Shown: positions 54,294 through 64,000 of the stretch, piece by piece
Layout: every line of letters begins with the position of its first letter
How positions within the stretch are numbered: the stretch's first letter is position 1
Source of the DNA: Tilletia caries
Lineage: Eukaryota; Basidiomycota; Exobasidiomycetes; Tilletiales; Tilletiaceae
DNA length: 64,000 nt
Reading direction: 5' to 3'
Assembly: GCA_032718865.1 (NCBI GenBank)
Contig: JALUTQ010000026.1
Span: 992,001 to 1,056,000 of the forward strand
Program-made: the position numbers and the translations under genes
Notes under the pieces: generated by a model
The model's database searches: none
Told to the model about the DNA's origin: nothing
What the model saw: the letters and a program-made list of their open reading frames with translations, nothing else

Positions 54294-54836
54294 TGTTGTT
54301 GATGCAGATCTGTGGTGTTTGTGGCAGGAAAGAAGATGGGAGCTCTGGAAGAAGAGAAATTGAAGTTCTGTTGATGATGGGAGGGAAAGTTCGAGTCAGA
54401 GTGAGCAGCTCGTCCGTATTTATACCTCGTCAGGATCACGTTACGCCCTGAACGGAGGTTCATTATTCTTTGCCCTGTGTTGCGTGACCTGTTTCTCTTC
54501 AACGTATCATTTCGGACAACGCCACAGTGCTTTAAGTGCGCCCCGGTCGCGCGTCAACTCAGTACCGGGGCTAAGCTGCACGACCGGGGCGCACTTAAAG
54601 CACTGTGGCGTTGTCCGAAATGATACGTTGAAGAGAAACAGGTCACGCAACACAGGGCAAAGAATAATGAACCTCCGTTCAGGGCGTAACGTGATCCTGA
54701 CGAGGTATAAATACGGACGAGCTGCTCACTCTGACTCGAACTTTCCCTCCCATCATCAACAGAACTTCAATTTCTCTTCTTCCAGAGCTCCCATCTTCTT
54801 TCCTGCCACAAACACCACAGATCTGCATCAACAACA

Positions 54837-55612
54837 ATGTTCTACCCTCGCTTCCTCTTCTTCCTCCCCTACCTTGTTCTGCTGCTCGCCACAGCTGCCA
54901 ACTCCGCGCCCGTGCCGGACACGAAAGGCTGCACTTCTTGCCCGAATCTGCCGCGTACTGTGAGTGCAACGATCGTTCCGCCTCGTGTTCTAGTTTCCTT
55001 CGACCAGGCATTTGACATCTCTTCCTTTGTGACGTACAGCTTCAAGCCCGCGGGTGGTGGGATGGTGTGAGTGCGACGATCGTTCCGCCTCGTGTTCTAG
55101 TTTTCTTCGACCAGGCATTTGACATCTCTTCCTTTGTGCGTGCAGGCTGGGCGGATCCTGAACCCATCAAAATGGTTCAACCCGAACCGAGGTTACACCA
55201 AATTGGACAACCCGATCCAAGAAACGAAAGCCCAGCTGGGGGCTCAACCGTTTAATATACATGATGATGCTGAATGGGCGGAACTTCAAGGTAAACATTT
55301 GCGTCCAGCAGACGTGCTGCACTGGATCAATCTGAGGGTGGCTATATGTGAGTTTTTCACACGTCAGCAGCCGATACGTACCTCACGCCACGTCCATCTG
55401 ACAACAAGCCGCTTTTCTGCTGTGTGCGCGGAGCAGCAAGGACCGAGATAGAGCTGGGGAACGCTCGGGTCGAATTGCAGCGGGTAACAGAGGGGAGCTC
55501 CGAAAACCGGCCGAGCCAAATCGATCATTGGAAGGGTCGGGTCACGACGCTTGAAGGATCAGTTGCCAGACTCCAGGAGGAGCGCAGAGCATTGTTACTT
55601 GCATGGTCGTAG
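54837..55612 (+). CDS. Secreted protein of the YPR/SAPVPD family, right palindrome arm (175 aa)
   Basis: Four exons: 54837-54959, 55040-55066, 55146-55347 and 55437-55612. Exon 1 is a 123-nt signal-peptide exon ending in NSAPVPDTKGCTSCPNLPRT; its length, phase and NSAPVPD motif match the gene at 11645. Exon 2 is only 27 nt (LQARGWWDG), between two introns ~90% identical to each other. Skipping it keeps the frame. Exon 3 encodes NPNRGYTKLDNPIQETKAQL and AEWAELQGKHLRPADVLHW. Exon 4 encodes a charged helix (RVELQRVTEG, VARLQEERRALLLAW), probably a coiled coil. TATAAATA lies at 54706-54713. It is secreted by prediction; the function is unknown. Confidence 0.75.
54960..55145 (+). repeat. Duplicated intron pair flanking a 27-nt exon
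   Basis: Intron 1 (54960-55039, 80 nt) and intron 2 (55067-55145, 79 nt) share GTGAGTGCRACGATCG, then CCTCGTGTTCTAGTTT and GACCAGGCATTTGACATCTC. They differ at about eight positions, mostly near the acceptor. The same arrangement is mirrored at 53985-54170 on the other arm. Confidence 0.9.
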
Positions 55613-55701
55613 CAGTGATGTATGCGTTGCCATTCATTCTTCCTCATGTTCCCCCCATCTTCCAACTCTTTTAATCAAGCCCACATAGCTTTCCTTTTTC
55701 T

Positions 55702-56255
55702 GTACTATGGCTCAAGCCTGAAGTTGATGCACTGGATGGTAGATGATCGTTACCTCATTCGCTACCAGGCCAGAAGAGCCTCCAGCATGGACGATGAGCG
55801 TACACAGACGTACGTACATATGTATGTACCTCGTCAACAAGCTCCTTCGACGGACAGTTGAGATCGCGAGAGCGAAGAGGACAGCGGTCTTCAGACGTGT
55901 ATCGGCAGTTGTTGCCTGGACGACGACAAGTGCGTGAACAACGTCTTCTGATGTTTGTCTGTGAATTGGTTTCTCTTACTTCCCTCGAAAGAGAGAGGGC
56001 AGAGCGTCTTATTAGGTACGTTTTGTCAGATATGCGTGTTAGCCGTCGTTTGATCGCGATGCTGGTGGTAAAATCGATGAAAGGAGCTCTGACTTTCAAT
56101 GCTTTATTGATTGCCAAGGAAAGATGCGAAGACCAGATTCTGTCGGCTGAAAGAAAATCAAGAAACGAGTGGATGGTTTGAGCGTTTTGAGACTATTGTG
56201 AGGAATTCTATCGCAGATTGGCGGTTCGAAGGATGTGATTTAAGGCGCAGATATC
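55702..56255. other. No supported gene
   Basis: Sequence between the palindrome and the 3' end of the next minus-strand gene; short open frames only. Confidence 0.35.
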
Positions 56256-57900
56256 TTAGGCCATGTCCAAGAAATCGTCCGCGGCTTGTTCTTCGTCGGA
56301 GTTCCCTTGGTCACCGCGCCGAGCGAAGATAAGCACGGAGAACGAGGCCTCAAAGGTGGTGTGTGTCAGAGAGACGAAAGATCCTGTTCCGGTAAGCAGA
56401 GTGATGATCGAAGTTGCGGTATAGCCAGACATGACACCAGACTCGTAGCGATTTGCCTCGGCAGCCGCATAGGATTGGAGCAGCATGAATAGACCATTGC
56501 CGAGAAATGCGACACAGGCCAGAATCACGCTCGCTGGGGATCGTAAAAGTTGAAAGAATGGGTCAGGAGTTAGGATGATATCCATAGGTGGTTTCTCCCT
56601 CGATTGGACCTGTCTCAGTGTCCGAACGTGATCCTCGGGGGAAAGGAGAAGGCGAAGCATACAAGGGTTGCAACATGCAGTGCGCCCGGCAGAGCTGGAT
56701 GTTTGACGATGTGGAGACGAAGATAGGTTGGCCACCCGAGCAGGGAGAAGGCGCGAAAACTCGAGGCTTGACAGGTGTTGCGGCTTGCATCCTTACTTTC
56801 CGGACAGGCAGATGAACACGCCACGGGATCGCCACTGGACGGAGATGTTCTCCCAGAAGAGCGTTTCGACGACCATCCAGAAAGACCCAGGGCAGAAGCA
56901 AATGAGCACATCGTTAGCAATCCGAAGAGGACAGTTTTCGCACGCAGAGCTCACACGACAGCGCGACGGGCGAGGAAGAAGGAGTCGAGCATGATGACAC
57001 CAAGGAAGTCCAGGCTCTGAATGTTGATCTCGAGGATGGTGCGCTGGAAGCATGTGGCTACGGCCCTAAATTGCACGGATTGCGTTCAGTAAGGAGTTGA
57101 ATGTGAGAAACGCCGGACGCAGTACATCGACGGCGAGTGGCGGCAAGTACTCACGTCTCGAACTTGTTGATCATGAAGAACAGAAACTATGGTGGAAGCA
57201 GAACGAAGGGTGCAGTGTGGAACGCGCCTTTCAAGCGGAAAAGGGGATGGCGGGCGTTCAGGTGCCAAAGATACGTGTGGCCAGCAACGAAACTCATGTT
57301 CCCGATGCTGGAGAAGCCGAGAGTGAAGTACACGATGAGTACGTACTCTGGCTGACGGGGATGAGGACGGACCTGCGAGAGAAGAAGGAAAGGCGGAATA
57401 TTGTTAAGCTTGCAAGGCTTGCAAATGCTGGAAGCATTCGAAGCTTGGAGACTGCAGAGAAAGGATGATCAGCGAGGCGGTGAGGATTGGAAGGTCTGCA
57501 ACGTTTCGTTCTCCATCCTCGGCTCCCGTCCGACGTTTTGGGTGCAGTCGACGCCAATCGCCATCACATCGGCGGGAAGTCCGGCAGCAATCACTTCTGG
57601 CTCTTCCTGGTGCCTTGGCATGACCCTCAGGAGTGACGAGCTCCGGAGTCAGTGAGCTCATTGTCACGTACGTGCTGAGATACTCACCGCTCATGCGCTC
57701 GCCAGTCACGAATCTTGTCACCTCACCCGGTGAACGATGCGAAGGGGCGAACAAATTCGGAAGGAGACCGACGATGACGGCCGGTGTTCTGCCGGAACGT
57801 TTACATATGAAAGGACGAATCCCTGATAATGGATGCGACGCTTCACCCTGCTGCCTTGACGCTTTTCAAAATTCATAGTCACTTCGCGTCGCTGATGAAG
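56256..57900 (-). pseudogene. Multi-pass membrane protein gene, poorly resolved, possibly disabled
   Basis: Minus-strand exon-like segments with hydrophobic stretches. EYVLIVYFTLGFSSIGNMSF is followed by GHTYLWHLNARHPLFRLKG and FLFFMINKFET (GTGAGT donor after it). Then come TILEINIQSLDFLGVIMLDSF, MVVETLFWENISVQWRSRG, and a final exon with SVILACVAFLGNGLFMLLQS and GYTATSIITLLTGTGSF, ending in an acidic tail at 56256. These would give several transmembrane helices. A TAG interrupts the frame before FLFFMIN, and several joins lack clear splice sites, so the gene may be damaged or my exon model wrong. I do not recognise the family. The 5' end is undetermined. Confidence 0.35.
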
Positions 57901-58579
57901 AGGAAGAGCTGGATTTGAATCTAAACTTACCCTCGAAGCAGTGGGCTGGATGCTCAACAGCTGGATTACTCTTTGCACTCATCATACCACGGACGCCTGA
58001 CGCCTGCCGCAAGGGACTTGGCTTTTGGTTTCATGCTGACGCCAAGAAACGAAAGCGCATCGAAACGTCGACGCTGAGCAACGAAGAGAAACCAAAAATG
58101 AAGGAAACGTTGTCAATTGTGAAAACGAAACACGATGCGAGTAGTCGGAAGAGCATGTTGTGGATGTGAACGGCAGGAAAGAGAAAAGTGTCGAGACTGA
58201 AGGCAGCGCAACGGTGAACGTGTGCGCACGCCTGAGAGTGAGGAAAGGGTCGACAAAGGGGTGCGAGTGAGGGAGAGGGGAGGAGAAGAGAAGAGATGGT
58301 GGTGTGGCTCCATGCAACCTCTGTTCAGAGGGGAGAGACGGAGCGTTTGAGCCAGATGTGAGAAAAAAGTCCGTTGTAACGGATTTCGGCGGCTGCAATA
58401 CGTGCTTCCATTTGTGAGATCAATGCGGGCAGCTGGATGAAGCGGTTCAAATCGTGAATCGGAAGAGGACGCCTCGCTGGAGTGTGGCGGTCAAAGCTTC
58501 GTTCAAAGCTTGACGCTCGTGCTCAAGGCTGCTGACTCGATTGTTCACTCACTGACCCCAGACTGTAATCGTCCTCACA

Positions 58580-58846
58580 TCCATGGCCGAAAATCGCTCC
58601 ATCCGCCATCGTCGAGCGTCGACTTCGAGGCTTCGAGCTTCGAGGTCGAGCCGACGCATGCTGGCAGACATGTCAGGTCAGGAATTGAATATGATCTCGG
58701 ACTGCCCCCCCAAGCAGCGACATGTGTATTTTGTGGTGCTGCTTCTGTAGCATAAAGAAGGTCCCGAGGATGGGCACAAAGCTTAAAAGTCGACGTCGTT
58801 GCCATATTTGGTGCTCTCAAGGTCGGATCCATGGCCTACCCACCTG
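58580..58846. repeat. Dispersed repeat, copy 2
   Basis: Second copy of the sequence at 42955-43212, same orientation, with small insertions (for example GAATTGAATATGATC versus GAGTATGATC). Short open frames here are by-products of the repeat. Confidence 0.75.
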
Positions 58847-59171
58847 AGTCCTCCCCACAAATGCACGTCGTGTTCGCGTCCTCATGTTTGAATCGCAGAT
58901 GGTATCCCGAGAAGTCCCCATGCCCGGTGATGAGGTGCAAGAGGAGCGCAGAATCCCGCCGCCGAAGATCCTTCAAGAGAGTGGAAGGTCTCAGGGAGGG
59001 CGGCTCGGTTCGCATTTGAAGGCAGGTGGAGGGGGTGGTGCTGCTCGAGGATGCAAAAAGCGCCAAGAACGTAGAAAGGGGACGAAGCGTGAGCGTTCAG
59101 GCCCTCCTGGCAGCTGTCGATGGCCGCGATTCAGTTGGGATTTGTTGCTCCAGCACCAGTACCCTTGACCC

Positions 59172-59625
59172 TCATTGTTGCGCGGGAGCTTGACCTGTCC
59201 GGTCGATTTCTTGTTTCCTGTGCTTATCGTTGTGCTTGTGTACGAAGTGCTTTATTAGAAGACCCGCAGAGACGAGGAACGCTCCGGCCCGTAGTACTGT
59301 TTTTACCGCCCATGATGTAGAATGCCGTTTGATCGGCGACAAAGACCGCGCGGCAGAGCTCGAGGTCGTGGGGCCGGTGATGATCATGTGAGGGTGTGGC
59401 TCGTCGTTGGTGACAGAGAGGGCGAAGCGTTGAGGACGATGGTCATCTTTCCGTCGATACTCTGCACCAGGTCCTTCAGCCTTGGGTACAGGCTGTGGTA
59501 AGTTCATCAGAGGTCAGTACGCACAGAGCAAGACATTAAGGTCATGACAATGGACTCACGGCGGCAATGGCGAACGAAAGGGTTGAGAGGTTCATGAGAA
59601 CGAGAACGAAAAGACTTGCTTTCAT
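59172..59625 (-). CDS. Small signal-peptide protein with one membrane segment (128 aa)
   Basis: Two exons on the minus strand: 59625-59560 (22 codons) and 59492-59172, joined in phase 0 (GTGAGT...CCACAG). Exon 1 is exactly a signal peptide (MKASLFVLVLMNLSTLSFAI, AA). The mature part begins PVPKAEGPGAEYRRKDD, is hydrophilic, and has one hydrophobic stretch near the C-terminus (VLRAGAFLVSAGLLIKHFV) followed by a basic HKHNDKHRKQ tail. It is therefore either a type I membrane protein with a short cytosolic tail or a secreted peptide with a hydrophobic helix. No Cys residues are seen. A signal peptide encoded by its own phase-0 exon also occurs in other secreted genes of this window. Confidence 0.6.
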
Positions 59626-59851
59626 AGTCGAGGTAGAAGCGGTGTGGGAAGCTGAATGAGTGGCAAATAGAAGGGGAGTAGAAGGGAGTGTACACCGTTC
59701 CTTGCCGGAGACCCGTCGAAGCCGAAACGGTTAGTCTCTTGCCCAACGAGAAGCGCGTCGCGAAAAAGTCTGCTCGCAGCACACGACCTCGACGCACCTC
59801 GCCCGCAACAGCTCTTCCCTCTCCTCCCAGTCTGGCCTTCTCTTTTCTTTT

Positions 59852-61259
59852 ATGCCTTCTAACCTCACCTTCTGGGCAGCTCGCCCCGCTCCCGTTAGGC
59901 GCAGCACGCGGAGCTCATCGGTCCCGGTGCTGGAACCGATTCCCAACTCCGAAGCACCCGACATGCGTCAGCTCGCCGAGCTCACGAAGGCAAACCCGGC
60001 AGCCGCCACGGCCGTTCGTGGCCTCATCAAGTCCGGACAGAGCGTGGGTGCGGCCCTGCAGCTGATGTCTGCGGCCGTCGCCGCCGCTCCCACTACCTCC
60101 GCAGTCGCCGGGAACCTTCGGCCGCCAACGACGCCGACCGGACAAGGTGGAGCAGGTCGTTCCCGACGAATGTCGGCACCTCCCTCCCCCTCGCCGGTCG
60201 TCGGACAGAAACGTCAAGCTGATGCGGACTCCGTTCCCCGTAAGAAGCAAGCTAAGCAGCCCATCCACCGCGCTCTCAGCCCCACCCTCGATGGCGACGG
60301 TCTGGACATCGACTACGGCGCTACCAATCGAAACGCGTTTGAGGAGAGCTGGCCCTCGTCAAAGGTCGAACTCAAGGTGAAGAACCTCGACTTCGTGGCC
60401 ATGTGGTACTTTACACCGGCCGGATGCAAGCATGCGGCCAAAGAACGCAAGGATGGCGCGACACGCCCCATGATCTACCATTCCGACGGCACGTTCAAAC
60501 CCGCCGCCCCTCCAATCGGCGAAGTTGAGGACTGGTTCTTGGAACCACACGTCTTCCGAGCGGCAACGGACAAGTGGGTCAAGGTTGCCATCAAGATGGG
60601 CGTTTCGGAGCGGATGCAGCAATCGATGGCCATGCTCAACAGCGCGATCTGCAATCACGACGACTGGGAGACCAACCCGGCTCCTCTTATGCGGTGGCAC
60701 CATCACCAACGCGAGACATGGGCCCGAGACCGACACGCCCCAGCCTGCTACCCGCTCGAAGCCCTCAATCCTGACACATACGACGGGATCAAGGTGAAAG
60801 GTGCGGTCGCGGCGAGCAGCGCCGCAGAGAAGCGAGCCAGAGAGGCAGAGGCGGCCATCGCGGAGATGCGGCAGGAGATCGCCACCCTTGCGAGTCAGCG
60901 TCTGGGGGACAATTTTCGTCGCGCCGGGGGGGGGAGCCGGTACGGGACAGGCCAGGGCCTCTCACACCCAGACAGCACCACCAGCCACGGCAATGGCATG
61001 CCTCCGCTGTGGCTCGACCCGATCCCACAGCTACGCGACTTGCACCGGCCAAGCCCGCTCGGATGGGTCAGCTCGTCAGGTCGACTACGACCCCATCAAC
61101 AAGAGGATGTCTTTCACCGACACCGGGGACTCCGTGTGCATGGGCTTCAACACGCGGGGATGTCACGACCCACGATGCCGACGCCTCCACCGCTGCACAT
61201 GGTGCAAGGGTCGCGACCACGGCCACCAACAGTGCACCCGAGCCCCCCACACCCGCTAA
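59852..61259 (+). CDS. Retroelement gag-like zinc-knuckle protein (frameshifted)
   Basis: Starts at the ATG at 59852 (MPSNLTFWAARPAP). An Ala/Pro-rich, basic N-terminus is followed by a globular part (KVELKVKNLDFVAMWYFTPAG, EVEDWFLEPHVFRAATDKW) and a coiled coil (AAEKRAREAEAAIAEMRQEI). The frame shifts at a run of G near 60925-60945. The continuing frame encodes a Cys/His region, CLRCGSTRSHSYATC, then CMGFNTRGCHDPRCRRLHRC, CKGRDHGHQQC, ending at the TAA 61257-61259. This nucleic-acid-binding finger set is typical of gag proteins of basidiomycete retroelements. The shift is either a mutation or a homopolymer error. Confidence 0.6.
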
Positions 61260-61289
61260 TGAGGCGCTCGGACCAACACCACTCAAAGC

Positions 61290-63428
61290 GACAAATTTCA
61301 CAGAATGGGTCAAATCTCGAGTGAAATTCGCTAACTGGGTCATTGACCAAATAAATTCACAGAATGGGTCATTTGAGTTCGAAGTGAGAGCTAAGAAAAT
61401 TTGCAGGTGAGGGCCCGAAGGGCATCAGTCCAGTCAAACCCCTCAAGCCTCACCGCCTCACCTCGCCGCCACGAATCACCAGAATGGCGGCTCTCGATCT
61501 CGACGCAGAGTATCCCTCTAAAGCAGCCTTCAAGAAAGCTGTGCGCCTTGCAGCCCATCAACACAGCTGGAATGCGCGCGTCAAAGAGTCCAAAGCCGAC
61601 TACACCATTATGACTTGCGTTCATAAGACCTGCCCATTCACAGTTCGAGCTCACCTAACTGAAGGGCTGTGGAAGGTTACTCGCTTGAAAGAGGGGCACA
61701 CTTGCCTTGGGCAGCAGGCCGAAGGGAGTCGATCATCGAATGGAAATCATGAGTTTGTTGTTGACATGGTTAGTAGTATTGTGAAGTGTTCCGGACAGGG
61801 TACATGTGCAGTGCACGCGTACGCCTGTTTCCGTGGCCCTGCGTTCTGCTGCTGGGTGCTGAACATCGCTCATTATTATCATTTGTTTTCATTTATGTTT
61901 GAATAGATCAAGCAGAGCATGGTCGTAGACGCGAAGACATCTGCTAAGGCAGTCGCAAAGCAGCTCAAGCACGGCGAGGCGTACGATGCGTCTCGTAGTG
62001 CGGTGTACAAAGCAAAAGCCGCCATTCTCAATGAATCATACGGGGACGAGGCAAAGAGCTTCGGACGTCTGCCTGCATACATGGAGGCGCTCACTACGGC
62101 AGATTCAGACACTCGCGCCGTGCTCGAATCGAGCGACGGCAAATTCAAACGCATGTTCGTCTGCCCAGGAGCCGCCAGGCACGCGTGGCGCTACTGCCGC
62201 AAGTGGCTGGCAATCGATGCGACCTTTATGAAAACAAAATACCAATCAAGGCTGAAGCTCGCAGCCGTGATGGACGGCACCGGCTCTCTGGTGGTCCTCG
62301 CCTGGTGCCTCACAGATGGCGAGACGCTGGACAACTGGACGTGGTTCATGCGCAATCTACGGGACTCATTGGACGGCTTGGATTCCCCTGCATCCACGAT
62401 CGTCAGTGACCGCAATGCGGGTCTACTGAGTGCAATCGACGAGGTTCTCCCTACTACTCGCTCGACGTACTGCTGCTTCCACATCGCCAAAAACATAAAA
62501 GAGGCGCACCACAGTGCTGCTGCAGTGCGCCTCTTTTGGCAGATGGTCTATGCACGAACGGCGGATCAATTCAAAGGTCATATGCAGCGCTTAGAGGAGG
62601 TCGATAAGGGCGGTGCCAATTACATCAAAGGAATAGACCCGACAAAATGGGCCAACTACGCTGTCCCTGGTCGGCGCTTCGGGCATGTCACCTCCAATCT
62701 GGTGGAGATTGCCAATGCCATGGTTTTGGAAGCGCGCGAGCTCCCTCCGCTCTACTGCTTCGATTTCATCTATCGGCATCAAATGGAACGTTTCTTCAGT
62801 CGCAGAGTTGAAGCCATCAACTGCGACTCGCCCATAGTCCCCGCCGAGTACATTCGACTTCAAAGGGAGATCGTCGAAGCTCGACGCATGACTGCAGTTT
62901 GCAGCAGCGCCACAGCTGGATGCGTGACTTCTGTTGGTGGAACCCAATACGTAGTACAACTCCCTGCTGACCAGAACGACATGGGCCGCTGCGACTGCCG
63001 CTTCTATCAGCAGCTTCTTCGTCCCTGTCGGCATGCAGTCGCTCTGCTGCAGAAGCTCAAGCAGTCTATTGCGCCTCACTATCACTGGTCATACACCACA
63101 ACTACTTGGCGCGAGGTATACTCTAAGACCCTTCCTCCCATCAATGTCTCTGCTCTCGCCGACGGCGATCTTCAGCCCCCTACCTTCAAACGCAAACGCG
63201 GTCGCCCGCAGAAGGAGCGGAAAGAGGTTGGCAGCCGCTCTTCAACACAGCATTGCAGTGTTTGCGGTAGGGACGATCATCGCCGCAGAGACTGTAACTT
63301 GACTTGGGATATGTAGATCTGTCTTAGCTCTCACTTCGAACTCAAATGACCCATTCTGTGAATTTATTTGGTCAATGACCCAGTTAGCGAATTTCACTCG
63401 AGATTTGACCCATTCTGTGAAATTTGTC
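61290..63428. mobile_element. Complete MULE DNA transposon (2,139 bp)
   Basis: Terminal inverted repeats of ~106 bp (61290-61395 and 63323-63428), starting GACAAATTTCACAG, appear identical by eye. Each contains TTCACAGAATGGGTCA twice. The element is flanked by the 9-bp duplication ACTCAAAGC (61281-61289 and 63429-63437), the length typical of Mutator-like elements. A single uninterrupted transposase gene fills it. Identical ends, a perfect duplication and an intact gene indicate a recent insertion. Confidence 0.93.
61484..63316 (+). CDS. Mutator-like (MULE) transposase, 564 aa
   Basis: Two exons, 61484-61768 and 61907-63316, joined in phase 0. Residues ~1-95 form a FAR1/WRKY-GCM1-type DNA-binding region (CVHKTCPFTVRAHL...GHTC). 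The catalytic core has WLAIDATFMKTKY (Asp), VSDRNAGLLSAI (Asp), CCFHIAKNIK and SNLVEIANAM (Glu). A SWIM zinc finger follows (CDCRFYQQLLRPCRH, C-x-C-x8-C-x-H). An AT-hook-like KRKRGRPQKER and a terminal zinc knuckle CSVCGRDDHRRRDC complete the protein. All key residues are present and there are no internal stops, so this copy could be autonomous. It stands alone within its inverted repeats. Confidence 0.92.
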
Positions 63429-64000
63429 ACTCAAAGCCGCCGGATGGTCCGCCGCCCTGCAGACATATGAGCTCGGCACGCGCTACCCCACAATCGTCGC
63501 AGGAATCACCAGCGGCTTCGACGTCGGACTGCCCCGAATCGACCGCACCTTCATCCCACCCAACCACAAGTCCGCTACAAAAGACCCCGACACAGTCCGA
63601 ACCAAGATCGACAAGGAACTTGCTGCCGGCCGCTACTCCGGCCCCTTCACTCGAGCGGAATGCGAGCTCACAGTCGGCGGTCCCTTCCAGTGCTCCCCCA
63701 TCTCTCTCGCCCCAAAACCACCAGACGGATGGCGATTCATCCAAGACGCGTCCTTCCCGCTGGACGATCCAGACACACTCTCAATCAATGCCCAGATTCA
63801 GTCGGACGACTGGCCATGCACCTATGCGGGGATCGCGACTGTCATATGGCAAGTGAGTATGTGAATCGGTCATGGACCTCTCCCTTCCCCCCTCCCCCCT
63901 CCCCCTCCTCCCTCCCTCTACCCTCACACCACACGGTCATGGACCTCCCACGGCGGCCTTGGGCCTTCATCCACCTCTTCTTCCGCCTTGGGCGTTGCTG

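Larger units (their letters stand above)
53429..55701. repeat. 2.27-kb near-perfect palindrome (inverted duplication)
   Basis: Arms 53429-54549 and 54581-55701 (1,121 bp each) are reverse complements around a 31-bp spacer (54550-54580). Homologous positions sum to 109,130 throughout. The only differences I found are two homopolymer changes: a T-run at ~55350 and an A-run at ~55505, which cancel in length. Each arm contains the promoter and full gene of a small secreted protein, transcribed outward from the centre. The arms end abruptly at CCAG|AAAAAGG and CTTTTTCT|GTAC. There is no transposase and no flanking duplication. The sequence was either inverted very recently or created during assembly. 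Confidence 0.92.
59852..64000 (+). mobile_element. Retroelement (DIRS/tyrosine-recombinase-like?) split by a MULE
   Basis: The gag-like gene is followed by a second frame that overlaps its end (PTPANEALGPTPLKA) and continues after the MULE as AGWSAALQTYELGTRYPTIV. The MULE plus one target duplication separates them. The downstream part (63438-63850: GFDVGLPRID, YSGPFTRAECE, SPISLAPKPPDGWRFIQDA) resembles the N-terminal part of a reverse transcriptase. It reaches a GTGAGT at ~63853, so an intron or the end of the match follows. The element runs out of the window. Its class is uncertain; the pattern resembles basidiomycete DIRS-type elements. Confidence 0.55.

Noticed and set aside
54119..54451. 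110-aa ORF on each palindrome arm (also 54679-55011)
   Set aside because: Antisense to the promoter and signal-peptide exon of the secreted-protein gene; no support as a separate gene.
57086..57268. Short Pro-rich ORF on the minus strand
   Set aside because: Alternative frame of hydrophobic exon-like sequence that is more plausible in the overlapping frame.

Overview
The window is nuclear DNA of a fungus, most likely a basidiomycete. The genes are broken by short spliceosomal introns (about 45-110 nt, mostly GTGAGT/GTAAGT...CAG). They encode fungal families: a Chs7-type chitin synthase export factor, a Zn(II)2Cys6 regulator, an Efm6-type methyltransferase and secreted intradiol dioxygenase. 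The mobile elements (a KDZ transposase of the CxC5/CxC6 type, a MULE, an integrase-type DNA transposon and a zinc-knuckle retroelement) are typical of Basidiomycota. An eroded 18S rDNA/ITS1 fragment is also fungal. I could not fix the genus.

Layout. 1-0.8 kb: 5' end of a multi-exon gene leaving the window on the left. 1.3-11.35 kb: a mobile-element nest around one FHA-domain gene. It holds a G/C-rich MITE, two copies of a tRNA-headed SINE, the rDNA fragment, a Harbinger-like MITE with TTA duplications, and a ~5.5-kb KDZ element with a convergent accessory gene. 11.6-22 kb: a small secreted protein, a 1,661-aa intronless low-complexity protein divergent from an RRM protein, a 61-aa secreted peptide and a secreted double-psi beta-barrel protein. 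22.8-28.2 kb: a tandem segmental duplication carrying two Cys-rich, Ser/Thr-stalked secreted proteins. 28.3-42.6 kb: conventional genes (Chs7, Efm6-like, intradiol dioxygenase, HIT hydrolase, Zn2Cys6 regulator, a carboxymuconolactone-decarboxylase/alpha-beta-hydrolase fusion, aldo-keto reductase). The dioxygenase, regulator and fusion enzyme suggest a small aromatic-degradation (beta-ketoadipate-like) neighbourhood.

44.35-48.88 kb is a complete 4.5-kb DNA transposon: ~46-bp near-perfect terminal inverted repeats, a 6-bp target duplication, a DDE integrase-type transposase and a PHD-finger accessory gene. It fits the IS3EU superfamily as I recall it. 49-53 kb holds a glycosylase-like protein, an F-box-like protein and another small secreted protein. 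53.4-55.7 kb is a 2.27-kb near-perfect palindrome: two 1,121-bp arms around a 31-bp spacer. Each arm carries a copy of a secreted-protein gene whose first two introns are near-identical duplicates flanking a 27-nt exon. 56-59.6 kb has a poorly resolved membrane-protein gene, a dispersed repeat and a small signal-peptide protein. 59.85-64 kb is a retroelement split by an intact-looking 2.14-kb MULE with 106-bp inverted repeats and a 9-bp target duplication.

The strongest leads are the integrase/PHD transposon, the palindrome with its duplicated introns, and the decarboxylase-hydrolase fusion beside a ring-cleavage dioxygenase.
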